DNA from: an uncultured Chlorobiaceae bacterium
GTDB taxonomy: Bacteria > Bacteroidota > Chlorobiia > Chlorobiales > Chlorobiaceae
Direction: 5' to 3'
Assembly: GCA_903917955.1 (NCBI GenBank)
Contig: CAIXCO010000216.1
Coordinates: 1 to 7,333 of the forward strand
DNA length: 7,333 nucleotides
Shown here piece after piece: positions 1-6,820 of the stretch (the stretch's first letter is position 1; each line of letters begins with the position of its first letter). A program made the translations under genes and the position numbers. The notes beneath the pieces were generated by a model. It was not told where the DNA came from. It was given only the letters and a program-made list of their open reading frames with translations, and searched no databases.

Positions 1-969
1 CTGTACCAGAAATTTTTCACCCTTCATCTGCTCTTCGAAGATCTGGATAAAGGTGCGTCCGATAATTTTGCGCTTCTTTTCAGGAGAGGCGACCCCTTTC
101 AGCCGTTTCAGGAAGAGCTCGGAAGCATCGACCAGAGAGACTCTGAGGCCGAGCGTCGAGAGAAAGCTCATCACTTTTGTGGCCTCATTCTTTCTCAAGA
201 GACCGTTATCAACAAAGACGCAGTGCAGTTGCTTGCCAATTGCCTTGCCCACCATGACGGCGGCAACGGTCGAGTCAACACCGCCGCTGATGCCGCATAT
301 CACCTTCTCTTCGCCTGTCTTGCGAGCTATCTCCTCAATCTGGTGGTCGATAAAGCTTTTCGATGACCAGTCGGGCCCGATTCCTGCAATATCGATCAAA
401 AAGTTCGAGAGAAGCTGTTTGCCGTAGAGGGTGTGCTGCACCTCAGGGTGAAACTGCAGTGCATAGATTTTCAGGGCACCTTTGCTTCCGAAGCTTTCAA
501 AGGCACACATTTCGGAGTTGTCGCTGCTCGCCGTTACCCTGAACCCTTCAGGAAGTCGTACCACCTTGTCGCCATGGCTCATCCAGACATCAGAATCAGG
601 AATATTGCGAAAAAGGGGGCTCTCATGTTCTCCGTCATGGTTGACCAGAATTTTTGCACGCCCGAACTCATGCTTAGCCGAACTGGCAACCTCTCCTCCG
701 AAATGTTTTGCAATGGCTTGCAGGCCGTAACAGATGCCGAGTATGGGAATACCGAGTGAAAAGATCCTCTCATCCGGTAGAATAGCCGATTCATCATAAA
801 CGCTTGTCGGACCGCCAGAAAGGATGATGGCCTTTGGGTTGTGCTCCTTGATGCTCTCAGGTGAAGCATTGTAGGGAAGAATTTCAGAATAGATCCCCAG
901 TTCGCGCACACGACGGGCGATCAATTGAGTGTATTGTGATCCAAAATCAAGAACGAGTACCGATTGCAT
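1..969 (-). CDS. guaA: GMP synthase (glutamine-hydrolysing), 3' end cut by window edge
   Basis: GuaA converts XMP to GMP in the cytosol with ATP and glutamine, the last step of guanine nucleotide synthesis. The 323 codons present run in one open frame from ATG at 969 to the left edge. They begin MQSVLVLDFGSQYTQLIARR, the typical start of the class I glutamine amidotransferase domain. Its catalytic triad is visible: Cys80 in GICYGLQ, and His174 and Glu176 in FHPEVQHT. The ATP-pyrophosphatase domain follows, with the P-loop motif SGGVDS at about residues 228-233. Full-length family members have roughly 515-525 residues, so the end of the ATPase domain and the C-terminal dimerisation domain lie outside the window. 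It starts 35 bases after the stop of the upstream penicillin-binding protein gene and may be cotranscribed with it. No Shine-Dalgarno sequence precedes the ATG. The identification is secure. Confidence 0.97.
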   Translation of the reverse strand, partial: MQSVLVLDFGSQYTQLIARRVRELGIYSEILPYNASPESIKEHNPKAIILSGGPTSVYDESAILPDERIFSLGIPILGICYGLQAIAKHFGGEVASSAKHEFGRAKILVNHDGEHESPLFRNIPDSDVWMSHGDKVVRLPEGFRVTASSDNSEMCAFESFGSKGALKIYALQFHPEVQHTLYGKQLLSNFLIDIAGIGPDWSSKSFIDHQIEEIARKTGEEKVICGISGGVDSTVAAVMVGKAIGKQLHCVFVDNGLLRKNEATKVMSFLSTLGLRVSLVDASELFLKRLKGVASPEKKRKIIGRTFIQIFEEQMKGEKFLVQ

Positions 970-1004
970 AAAAAAAGCGGTTGTGCAGTTAAATAAGTGT
1001 GAAA

Positions 1005-3281
1005 TCAGAAGACTTTCTCTTCTGTTGGCTGTTGTTCCTGCAATGAATTTTGCATGTCAGGAGCACCATTGCTGCTTCCGGTAGCAGTGCTGTCTCTCTC
1101 CGCTGCCAGAGTTGTTCCATTGTTTGATTGTACCGGATGGGCTTGATAGTATTGGAAACCCTTGGGTGTGAAATATTCAATATAGGCATCACTGTTGAGC
1201 ATATCGGATGGCATATTGCTCTGTGCTGAAATTGGTACGGCAATAATGGTTTCTGGAATATGGAAATTCCTGTTCTGGAGTTTCAGCGCAGGATCACTGT
1301 AGCACCGTTTCATAAAGCCAGCCCAGATGGGAAGGGATGCCCGTGCGCCCTGGCCGTATTCCATTGAAGTAAACTTGATACGCTCATCATCAAATCCAGT
1401 CCATACAACAGCGACAAGCTGCGGTGTGAAGCCTGCAAACCATGCATCCCTCATACTTTGGGTTGTACCGGTTTTGCCTGCGGCCTCCATGTTGAAAGCG
1501 TAGCGAGAGCGGACAGCTGTACCGGTACCCCTGTTGATCACATCCTTGAGCATCGAAACCATCACAAAGTTGGTGGTAGAGTCGATGGCTACACGGCGGT
1601 TCGGAGTGTATGCCGATATGAGACGGCTATGCTTGTCCGCAACCTTTAAAATAGAGACTGGCTCCTGCCAGATGCCGTTGTTGGCAAAGGTCGAGAATGC
1701 TCCTGCAAGCTCCAGCGGGCTGACCACCGATGTTCCAAGAACAAGGGAGAGGTTTGAGTCGAGGGGCGAAGAGATGCCCATTCTTTTCGCAAAACTGATA
1801 ATTTCCGGTGTTGAGAGTTGCTCGTAGGCAAGCCGCACAGTCACCTGGTTCAACGACTGGGTAAGGGCCGAGCGCAGCGTTGTCATCCCGCCTGATGAAC
1901 CGTCAGAGTTTCTTGGCGACCAGACGGTATTGCCGATGTTAAAGGTAAGTGGCTGATCAAGCACCTGGAAGTTTGCGGGTAATCCCTTGTCGATAGCAGC
2001 GGTATAGACAAAAGGCTTGAAGGTTGAGCCTGGCTGCCGCTTTGCTTGCCAGACATGGTCATACTGATACTTATACTCATCGGGTGAAAACTTGTTCCCT
2101 CCAACCCATGCCTTGACATGGCCATTGGTCGGGTCGATGGCCACCAGAGCCACCTGTATCCTGGTTTTTTCTTTCAGGAGCTCACTCACCCAAACCTTGT
2201 CAGCCTTGATTTGCGCCATTGCCTTCTTGTACGAGAGTTTACTCTCTATCAGCCCCTTGAACCGTTCGCTTTCGGCGATCATCTGATTCTTGAGCGACTC
2301 AGGCCACACCCATGAGCGATCAAATGCCGACTGCAGTTCGGTCAAATGGGCCTCAGCAGCCTGCTGGGCATAATTCTGCATCCTGCTGTCGAGCGTTGTC
2401 TGGATGGTCAGGCCGTCGCGGAAGAGATTGACATTTCCTGCAGTCGAAGAAGGTTTAAACGTCTGGCGGATATACTCGGTAAAGTAGGGGGCCATTCCCT
2501 GATGGTTTACCGGAGTATATTTGAGCCGCAGAGGGCTCTGCTTTGCCTTTGCAGCCTGTGCGGGGGTAATGAAGTTGACCTTCTCCATCTGGGATAGAAT
2601 CAGGTTCCTCCGTCCAAGGGCACTTGCAGGAAATTTGGCCGGGTTGTAGGCTGTAGGACTCTTCAGCGTTGCAATAAGCGTTGCACTCTCCGGCAGTGTC
2701 AGCAGCCAGGCCGATTTGCCGAAATAGGTCTGGGCAGCAGTCTCAATGCCATAAGCTCCGGATCCGAAGTAGACGGTGTTGAGATAGAGCGCCAGAATCT
2801 CATCCTTTGTATAGGTTTTTTCCAGTTCGATGGCAGTAATAAGCTCCTTGACCTTTCGGCTGACCGTTCGTTCCTGGGTCAGGTAGAGGTTTTTGGCAAG
2901 CTGCTGGGTAATGGTACTCGCTCCCTGCCATCTGCTGCGTCCCTTGAGGATATTTTCACCCATAGCGAGCACAAAGCGCCTCACATCAACTCCCCAGTGA
3001 CTGTAAAAATTGACATCCTCAGTTGCAATAAGGGCATTGCGCGTCGACATCGGAATGGATTTCAGCCCAATGAAGGTACGGTTCTTCACAAAAAACTTGT
3101 GCAGCAGTACGCCGTCTTCTGAGTAGACCAGCGAGGCGAGGTCTGGATTGGGATTTTCAAGCTCCTCAAGGCTCGGAAGTCCAAGAAAAGAGCCCTTTGC
3201 ACAGGCTTCGGGAGCCGTTGCAGTTATGGCAATGAATGCCGCAAAAAGGAAAACAAAGGCTTTACTCAATATTTTATTCAC
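1005..3281 (-). CDS. Class A penicillin-binding protein (PBP1A family), glycosyltransferase/transpeptidase
   Basis: This 758-residue enzyme polymerises lipid II into glycan strands and cross-links the peptides on the outer face of the inner membrane. Residues about 7-22 are a hydrophobic anchor. The GT51 glycosyltransferase domain shows all expected motifs: catalytic Glu88 in TEDVNFYSHWG, GASTITQQLAKN (120-131), RKVKE (142-146) and EILALYLNTVYFG (161-173). The transpeptidase domain has nucleophile Ser419 in STFK (419-422), SLN (476-478) and KTGT (603-606). A charged, helix-rich linker lies at about 305-375. The last 40 residues are polar, low-complexity and probably disordered. Length and domain order fit PBP1A (mrcA/ponA type), and no PBP1C-type C-terminal domain is seen. 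The start is GTG at 3281: an in-frame TAA lies 24 bases upstream, with no ATG, GTG or TTG between. A TTG at codon 5 is the only close alternative. It follows the hydrolase gene by 70 bases. Confidence 0.96.
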   Translation of the reverse strand: MNKILSKAFVFLFAAFIAITATAPEACAKGSFLGLPSLEELENPNPDLASLVYSEDGVLLHKFFVKNRTFIGLKSIPMSTRNALIATEDVNFYSHWGVDVRRFVLAMGENILKGRSRWQGASTITQQLAKNLYLTQERTVSRKVKELITAIELEKTYTKDEILALYLNTVYFGSGAYGIETAAQTYFGKSAWLLTLPESATLIATLKSPTAYNPAKFPASALGRRNLILSQMEKVNFITPAQAAKAKQSPLRLKYTPVNHQGMAPYFTEYIRQTFKPSSTAGNVNLFRDGLTIQTTLDSRMQNYAQQAAEAHLTELQSAFDRSWVWPESLKNQMIAESERFKGLIESKLSYKKAMAQIKADKVWVSELLKEKTRIQVALVAIDPTNGHVKAWVGGNKFSPDEYKYQYDHVWQAKRQPGSTFKPFVYTAAIDKGLPANFQVLDQPLTFNIGNTVWSPRNSDGSSGGMTTLRSALTQSLNQVTVRLAYEQLSTPEIISFAKRMGISSPLDSNLSLVLGTSVVSPLELAGAFSTFANNGIWQEPVSILKVADKHSRLISAYTPNRRVAIDSTTNFVMVSMLKDVINRGTGTAVRSRYAFNMEAAGKTGTTQSMRDAWFAGFTPQLVAVVWTGFDDERIKFTSMEYGQGARASLPIWAGFMKRCYSDPALKLQNRNFHIPETIIAVPISAQSNMPSDMLNSDAYIEYFTPKGFQYYQAHPVQSNNGTTLAAERDSTATGSSNGAPDMQNSLQEQQPTEEKVF

Positions 3282-3351
3282 AGTAGCAAGTAATCTTAAG
3301 GTTTACATCGTCAGTCACGAGATTGCTTTTTTCTCCTGACCGCCATGCAGT

Positions 3352-4242
3352 TTATTGCGGACTCTGTTTATGAAATTGTTCCGCAAATTCAAAATGTTTT
3401 TTAAGCTCAGCGGCAAAGAGAGCGCTCTCTTCAAGCATCGGAAGATGGCCGAGCTCCATAAACTTTGCCAGTCGGGTCGGTGCCGAAGATTGGGCCAGCC
3501 GTGTTTCATAGAGCGTGATGGTGCCTTCGGGAGGAATGGTATGATCCTCCATCCCGACACTGCACAGAAGCGGCGAAGAGATCAAAAGCACATGACGGGT
3601 ATAGCTCCTCAGTACCTCTCGGTCAATCGAAAACTTGCCGACCGCATTGGTTGCCTCTTTGTCGGACTGCGTGAAGTCTTCAATAAGGATATTGTGGTAC
3701 TCTTTGCTGATCTCTTTTGTGGCCGCCCGTTTGATGAAGAGGTTTTTCATCGGTTCGAGCTGGAAAATGGAGCGGAAATTCATGGAAAAGTCGATCAGAC
3801 CGCCAAGAAAGAAGAGCCCAAGAGAGGTAAATGCCGTCTCTTCAAAAATACCGCAGGCGATAATGGTGGCCGAAACCAGCGCATTGGGATAGCGTATGCA
3901 GAGTTCAGTTGCCACCATCCCGCCCATCGAGTGGCCGACAATGTGCAGCTTTCTTGAAGTGTGGAGTCCGAGATGCTCAATAAGCTCTGCGGCCTCATCA
4001 CTAAATCCCTGAATGGTAAAGGTCGGTTCATACCCTTTGATGACCGTTTTCCCCGTACCGCTCTGGTCGTAAGTAATGCAGCGATACTCCTTCGAGAGAA
4101 TGTCGACCACTGGCGTCCAGTATCGGGAGGAGATTGCCCATCCGTTCACAAAAAGCACGACAGGTTTTTCCCTGGCTGAAGGATCGCTCTCCGCACTGTC
4201 TTCGTAGTAGAGCTGGCAACGCTTGGACGATAAATAACTCAT
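3352..4242 (-). CDS. Alpha/beta-fold hydrolase, substrate unknown
   Basis: A 296-residue cytosolic protein without a signal peptide, of the alpha/beta hydrolase 1 superfamily. The catalytic triad can be placed: nucleophile Ser105 in the elbow GHSMGG (103-108), acid Asp233 in GMEDHTIP, and His266 in ELGHLPML. The oxyanion-loop segment NGWAISSRYW (33-42) and the strand YDQSGTGKT (58-66) also fit the fold. Residues about 135-200 form the variable cap and include a hydrophobic stretch. Family members include esterases, lipases, peptidases and C-C hydrolases, and nothing here picks one. It is the first gene of a minus-strand series leading to the penicillin-binding protein and guaA, and it is divergent from the dedA-like gene. 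ATG at 4242 is a natural start, with no clear Shine-Dalgarno sequence upstream. The fold is certain and the function is not. Confidence 0.93.
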   Translation of the reverse strand: MSYLSSKRCQLYYEDSAESDPSAREKPVVLFVNGWAISSRYWTPVVDILSKEYRCITYDQSGTGKTVIKGYEPTFTIQGFSDEAAELIEHLGLHTSRKLHIVGHSMGGMVATELCIRYPNALVSATIIACGIFEETAFTSLGLFFLGGLIDFSMNFRSIFQLEPMKNLFIKRAATKEISKEYHNILIEDFTQSDKEATNAVGKFSIDREVLRSYTRHVLLISSPLLCSVGMEDHTIPPEGTITLYETRLAQSSAPTRLAKFMELGHLPMLEESALFAAELKKHFEFAEQFHKQSPQ

Positions 4243-4404
4243 GAGAGTTGTATTATTATTCTTCTCAAAAAACCGAAGCTTAATATAACAATAACCCGAA
4301 ATATCTTCTCTTCACTCATCCCTCCCGCTTTTGCGACTCTGTTGCCCAATGAGTACATTACTGTGGCCAAAAACAGAGATTTTTCATCTATCAAGAGTGA
4401 CGCC
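4243..4404. promoter_or_regulatory. Divergent intergenic region, presumed promoters for hydrolase and dedA-like genes
   Basis: This spacer separates two genes that point away from each other, so it should hold a start of transcription for each. An AT-rich stretch (about 4250-4300) contains -10-like words: TATAAC at 4284-4289 on the plus strand, and TATATT on the minus strand at about the same place. Neither has a convincing -35 box at the usual distance. No operator palindrome or riboswitch-like structure was recognised. The role is inferred from gene arrangement. Confidence 0.35.
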
Positions 4405-5082
4405 ATGGACTATTTTACAACTCTCCTCTCCTCTCTCGTCGACTTTATCCTCCATATTGACACCCATCTGCAGATGCTTGCAACCGAGTATGGTTTCTGG
4501 CTCTACGCCATTCTGTTTATCATTGTATTCTGCGAAACGGGGCTCGTTGTCACCCCCTTTCTGCCAGGCGACTCCCTGCTTTTTGCTGCCGGGTCACTGG
4601 CCGCAGTGCAAGGCTCATCGCTCAACCCCCACCTGCTCTTCGTGCTTTTTTTTGTCGCGGCGGTGCTTGGCGATACCCTCAACTACCAGATTGGCCACAA
4701 AATCGGCCCCAAAGTGTTCAATTACAAAAAATCACGCTTCTTCAATCCGGAACATCTCATCAAGACCAACCATTTTTTTCTTAAATATGGTGGCAAGACC
4801 ATCATCATTGCCCGTTTTATCCCCATCGTCAGAACCTTCGCCCCTTTTGTTGCCGGTATCGGTATCATGCACTACCGCCGCTTTCTCCTCTTCAATATTG
4901 CTGGCGCGGCGCTTTGGGTAGGATTATTCAACTACAGTGGCTACTTTTTTGGCCAGCTTCCCATTGTTCAGCAAAATTTCAAGCTGCTGATTATGGCCAT
5001 TATTGTGCTCTCCCTGATGCCTCCGGTTATTGAGTACCTCAAACACCGCTTTGGTCGGAAGCAGGATAAACCAAATTGTTAA
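4405..5082 (+). CDS. DedA-family integral membrane protein (VTT/SNARE-associated domain)
   Basis: A 225-residue inner-membrane protein with several hydrophobic segments (about 33-50, 76-90, 132-152, 160-178 and 194-210). Family hallmarks are present: Glu44 in FCETGLVVTPFLPGD, Asp56 at the end of that block, GDTLNYQIG (89-97), and the arginine block RFIPIVRTFAPFVAG (137-151) with Arg137 and Arg143. The matching acidic and arginine residues are needed for function in E. coli DedA proteins. The N-terminal part (LVDFILHIDTHL) closely resembles the E. coli members as I remember them. DedA proteins are tied to undecaprenyl-phosphate recycling, proton-motive-force maintenance and envelope integrity. 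The exact substrate here is inferred. The open frame extends upstream to a TTG at 4342, but ATG at 4405 gives the normal family N-terminus and has a weak AAGAG seven bases before it, so I chose it. The gene stands alone. Confidence 0.93.
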   Translation: MDYFTTLLSSLVDFILHIDTHLQMLATEYGFWLYAILFIIVFCETGLVVTPFLPGDSLLFAAGSLAAVQGSSLNPHLLFVLFFVAAVLGDTLNYQIGHKIGPKVFNYKKSRFFNPEHLIKTNHFFLKYGGKTIIIARFIPIVRTFAPFVAGIGIMHYRRFLLFNIAGAALWVGLFNYSGYFFGQLPIVQQNFKLLIMAIIVLSLMPPVIEYLKHRFGRKQDKPNC

Positions 5083-5171
5083 CAGAATGTTGATAACCTG
5101 TTGATGGATTGCTTGTATGGCTCTGTCGTCTGCGCGGCAGGCGAACTCGCTGTAGACGTTAACTGATTTTT

Positions 5172-5197
5172 AAAAAGCAGGTTACTTGTTTTTTTTT
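5172..5197 (+). terminator. Possible Rho-independent terminator after the dedA-like gene
   Basis: AAAAAGCAGG (5172-5181) can pair across the loop TTA with CTTGTTTTTT (5185-5194), using two G-U pairs, and the T run continues to 5197. An A-tract, stem and T-tract arrangement about 90 bases after the dedA-like stop codon fits a terminator. The GC core is short and weak, so termination may be inefficient. Confidence 0.4.
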
Positions 5198-5373
5198 GAG
5201 GTGCGCCTGCACTCTCCGTGCCCATCACAGGGGTTGACAGGTTGCCGTTGAATGGTGCGCGGATTGTTGATAAGTGATAACTGCAGAATGGGATGGATGA
5301 CGAAAACTTCTCCCGGAAAGAGGAAAAGAGTACAAAATCCTGAAATAAAATTATTTTAATCCCCAGAATTTTT

Positions 5374-5379
5374 TATAAT
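5374..5379 (+). promoter_or_regulatory. -10 box of the tRNA-Pro promoter
   Basis: A perfect TATAAT lies 22 bases before the first base of the tRNA. This would start transcription at about 5386 and leave a short leader to be trimmed. The region 17 bases further upstream (5351-5356, TTATTT) is a poor -35 match. The assignment rests on the exact -10 and its position. Confidence 0.55.
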
Positions 5380-5401
5380 TACAGCCTCTTGAAGATCACA
5401 T

Positions 5402-5475
5402 CGGCGTATAGCGCAGCCTGGTAGCGCACTTCCTTGGGGTGGAAGGGGTCGTGGGTTCAAATCCCGCTACGCCGA
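5402..5475 (+). tRNA. tRNA-Pro (anticodon GGG)
   Basis: The full cloverleaf folds by eye. The acceptor stem is CGGCGTA (5402-5408) with TACGCCG (5468-5474). The D stem is GCGC/GCGC around AGCCTGGTA. The anticodon stem is CTTCC/GGAAG around TTGGGGT, giving anticodon GGG at 5436-5438. The T stem is GTGGG/CCCGC around TTCAAAT. The first pair C1-G72 and the discriminator base A are typical of bacterial proline tRNAs. It reads CCC (and CCU by wobble) codons. The 3' CCA is not encoded (CTC follows), so it must be added by tRNA nucleotidyltransferase. No terminator hairpin is seen downstream, only pyrimidine-rich DNA. Confidence 0.97.
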
Positions 5476-5550
5476 CTCTCTTACCCGCATACTCTCCCTG
5501 ATTTTCTCTCTATCACCCCTTGATCTCTCTTTTTCCTGCTTCCCGTTCTG

Positions 5551-5556
5551 TATATT
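5551..5556 (+). promoter_or_regulatory. Possible -10 box directly before the radical SAM gene
   Basis: TATATT ends six bases before the ATG at 5563. If used, transcription would begin at or very near the start codon and give a leaderless mRNA. No good -35 box sits at the normal spacing: TTGATC at 5520-5525 is too far away. Read-through from the tRNA promoter is the alternative. Confidence 0.3.
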
Positions 5557-5562
5557 TCGCCT

Positions 5563-6816
5563 ATGGACATCCTTGCGAAATTACAGATTCTTTCCGGTGC
5601 AGCCCGTTACGACGCATCGTGCTCTTCCAGCGGAAGCAAGCGCGAAGGGCCTGCCAGCGGTATCGGCAACACCTCGAACAGCGGTATCTGCCACTCCTGG
5701 GCGGATGATGGTCGCTGCATATCGCTTCTCAAAATCCTTCTCTCCAATGACTGCCAATACGACTGCGCCTATTGCGTCAACCGATCATCCAATGTTGTAG
5801 AGCGAGCCTCTTTCACCGCACGGGAGGTGGTTGACCTCACCCTCGACTTTTATCGCCGCAACTACATTGAAGGGCTCTTTTTAAGCTCAGCCGTCATGGG
5901 GAGTCCCGATCAGACGATGGAGCGAATGGTCAGAGTGGCCCAAACCCTTCGCACCGAAGAGCAGTTCGGCGGCTATATCCATCTCAAAATTATTCCCGGC
6001 AGCAGCAGCGAACTGGTGCGCAAAGCGGGGCTCTATGCCGACCGCATCAGTGTCAATATTGAACTCCCTTCGCAAGCCTCTCTTGAGCGGCTTGCCCCCC
6101 AAAAGCACAAAGAGGCCATTCTTGCGCCTATGGCCCTGATTGGCCGCGAGATAGCGTCCAGTCTTGTCGAGCGCAAAACGAGCCGTCATGCCCCCCGCTT
6201 CGCCCCGGCAGGCCAGAGTACCCAGATGATTATCGGTGCCAGCCCTGAAAACGACTTCCAGATTCTGCGTCTCTCCCAGGGGCTCTATAAAAAAATGCAG
6301 CTCAAGCGGGTCTACTACTCCGCCTACATGCCGGTCAGTGACGACAACCGCCTTCCCGTGCTTGCCGCGCCGCCTCTCTTGCGCGAGCACCGTCTCTATC
6401 AGGCCGACTGGCTCCTGCGTTTCTACGGCTTTTCCGCCGAAGAGATCCTTTCGGATGATGCCCCGAACCTCGACGAATCGTTCGACCCCAAAAGCGCCTG
6501 GGCCCTGCGCCACCCTGAATTTTTTCCGGTCGAAATCAACCGTGCCGACTACGGCACCCTGCTCCGCGTACCGGGCATAGGGGTCACATCGGCCAAACGA
6601 ATTATCGCCGCCCGTCGTTTTTCAGCCATTACTCCGGAAGGGATGAAAAAGATCGGGGTGGTGATGAAACGGGCAAAATATTTTATCACCTGCTCGGGCA
6701 GGAGTTTTGAAAAAACAGACCGGCCAGCCGCCCTTCTCCGCCAGCAACTGCTCCTTGGCGAAAGCCCGGCACCGGCACGCTCAACACAACTGGTAATCCC
6801 CGGAATTTTTTCCTGA
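5563..6816 (+). CDS. Putative DNA modification/repair radical SAM protein with helix-hairpin-helix
   Basis: This 417-residue protein carries the radical SAM motif CxxxCxxC at Cys64, Cys68 and Cys71 (NDCQYDCAYC), which holds a 4Fe-4S cluster that cleaves S-adenosylmethionine. Before it lie further cysteines in motifs I recognise from the family: Cys20 in YDASCSSSG, and Cys43 and Cys52 in GICHSWADDGRC. The C-terminal part has a helix-hairpin-helix, LLRVPGIGVTSAKRIIAAR (333-351), which in other proteins binds DNA backbone without sequence specificity. This architecture matches the family named putative DNA modification/repair radical SAM protein (TIGR03916, linked to uracil-DNA glycosylase), of about this length. 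The reaction and substrate are, to my knowledge, not established. ATG at 5563 is the only usable start, because an in-frame TGA lies at 5521 with no ATG, GTG or TTG between. The partner gene begins four bases after its stop. It looks more GC-rich than the spacer before it. Confidence 0.9.
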   Translation: MDILAKLQILSGAARYDASCSSSGSKREGPASGIGNTSNSGICHSWADDGRCISLLKILLSNDCQYDCAYCVNRSSNVVERASFTAREVVDLTLDFYRRNYIEGLFLSSAVMGSPDQTMERMVRVAQTLRTEEQFGGYIHLKIIPGSSSELVRKAGLYADRISVNIELPSQASLERLAPQKHKEAILAPMALIGREIASSLVERKTSRHAPRFAPAGQSTQMIIGASPENDFQILRLSQGLYKKMQLKRVYYSAYMPVSDDNRLPVLAAPPLLREHRLYQADWLLRFYGFSAEEILSDDAPNLDESFDPKSAWALRHPEFFPVEINRADYGTLLRVPGIGVTSAKRIIAARRFSAITPEGMKKIGVVMKRAKYFITCSGRSFEKTDRPAALLRQQLLLGESPAPARSTQLVIPGIFS

Positions 6817-6820
6817 TGCC

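Larger units (their letters stand above)
5083..5401. other. Non-coding stretch between the dedA-like gene and tRNA-Pro
   Basis: About 320 bases without a convincing gene. It contains a terminator-like hairpin (5172-5197), a small hairpin at 5198-5216 (GAG-GTGC, loop GCCT, GCAC, one bulged T, CTC), five copies of the word GTTGA all on the plus strand (starting at 5089, 5100, 5233, 5247 and 5266), and a tRNA promoter near its right end. The sequence TAACCTG (5094-5100) recurs inverted as CAGGTTA (5178-5184). A 35-codon reading frame at 5252-5359 is probably chance. A small RNA or a decayed gene cannot be excluded from sequence alone. Confidence 0.6.

Noticed and set aside
3311..3346. An 11-codon minus-strand frame (MAVRRKKQSRD) between the hydrolase and the penicillin-binding protein genes, with an overlapping 14-codon GTG frame that ends across the PBP start codon and has AGGAG upstream.
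   Set aside because: Both are too short to support. A leader peptide with translational coupling is possible, but the AGGAG is 14 bases from the GTG and nothing else backs it.
3355..3957. 200-codon plus-strand frame opposite the hydrolase gene.
   Set aside because: The hydrolase catalytic triad is complete on the other strand. This frame is a shadow without a recognisable domain.
4342..4404. Upstream TTG start giving the DedA-family protein 21 more residues.
   Set aside because: The extra residues are polar and do not match the family N-terminus. ATG at 4405 gives the usual start and length.
5088..5273. TGTTGATAA at 5088-5096 and 5265-5273 as DnaA boxes of a replication origin.
   Set aside because: Each differs from the consensus TTATCCACA (reverse strand) at one position. 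There are only two copies, and no dnaA, dnaN or AT-rich unwinding region accompanies them.
5252..5359. A 35-codon reading frame beginning ATG GTG CGC in the non-coding stretch, coding for a basic peptide.
   Set aside because: It has no ribosome binding site, no recognisable similarity, and a length easily reached by chance. Its 3' end runs into the AT-rich DNA before the tRNA promoter.
5476..5550. Pyrimidine-rich DNA with repeated CTCTC after the tRNA, considered as a repeat or terminator.
   Set aside because: No regular unit length and no stem that could form a hairpin. It looks like plain composition bias.
5887..6513. Long antisense reading frame (208 codons) opposite the radical SAM gene, and a similar 210-codon frame at 6686-7318.
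   Set aside because: These are mirror frames produced by the codon bias of the real genes. They show no motif, and the plus-strand frames carry clear family signatures.
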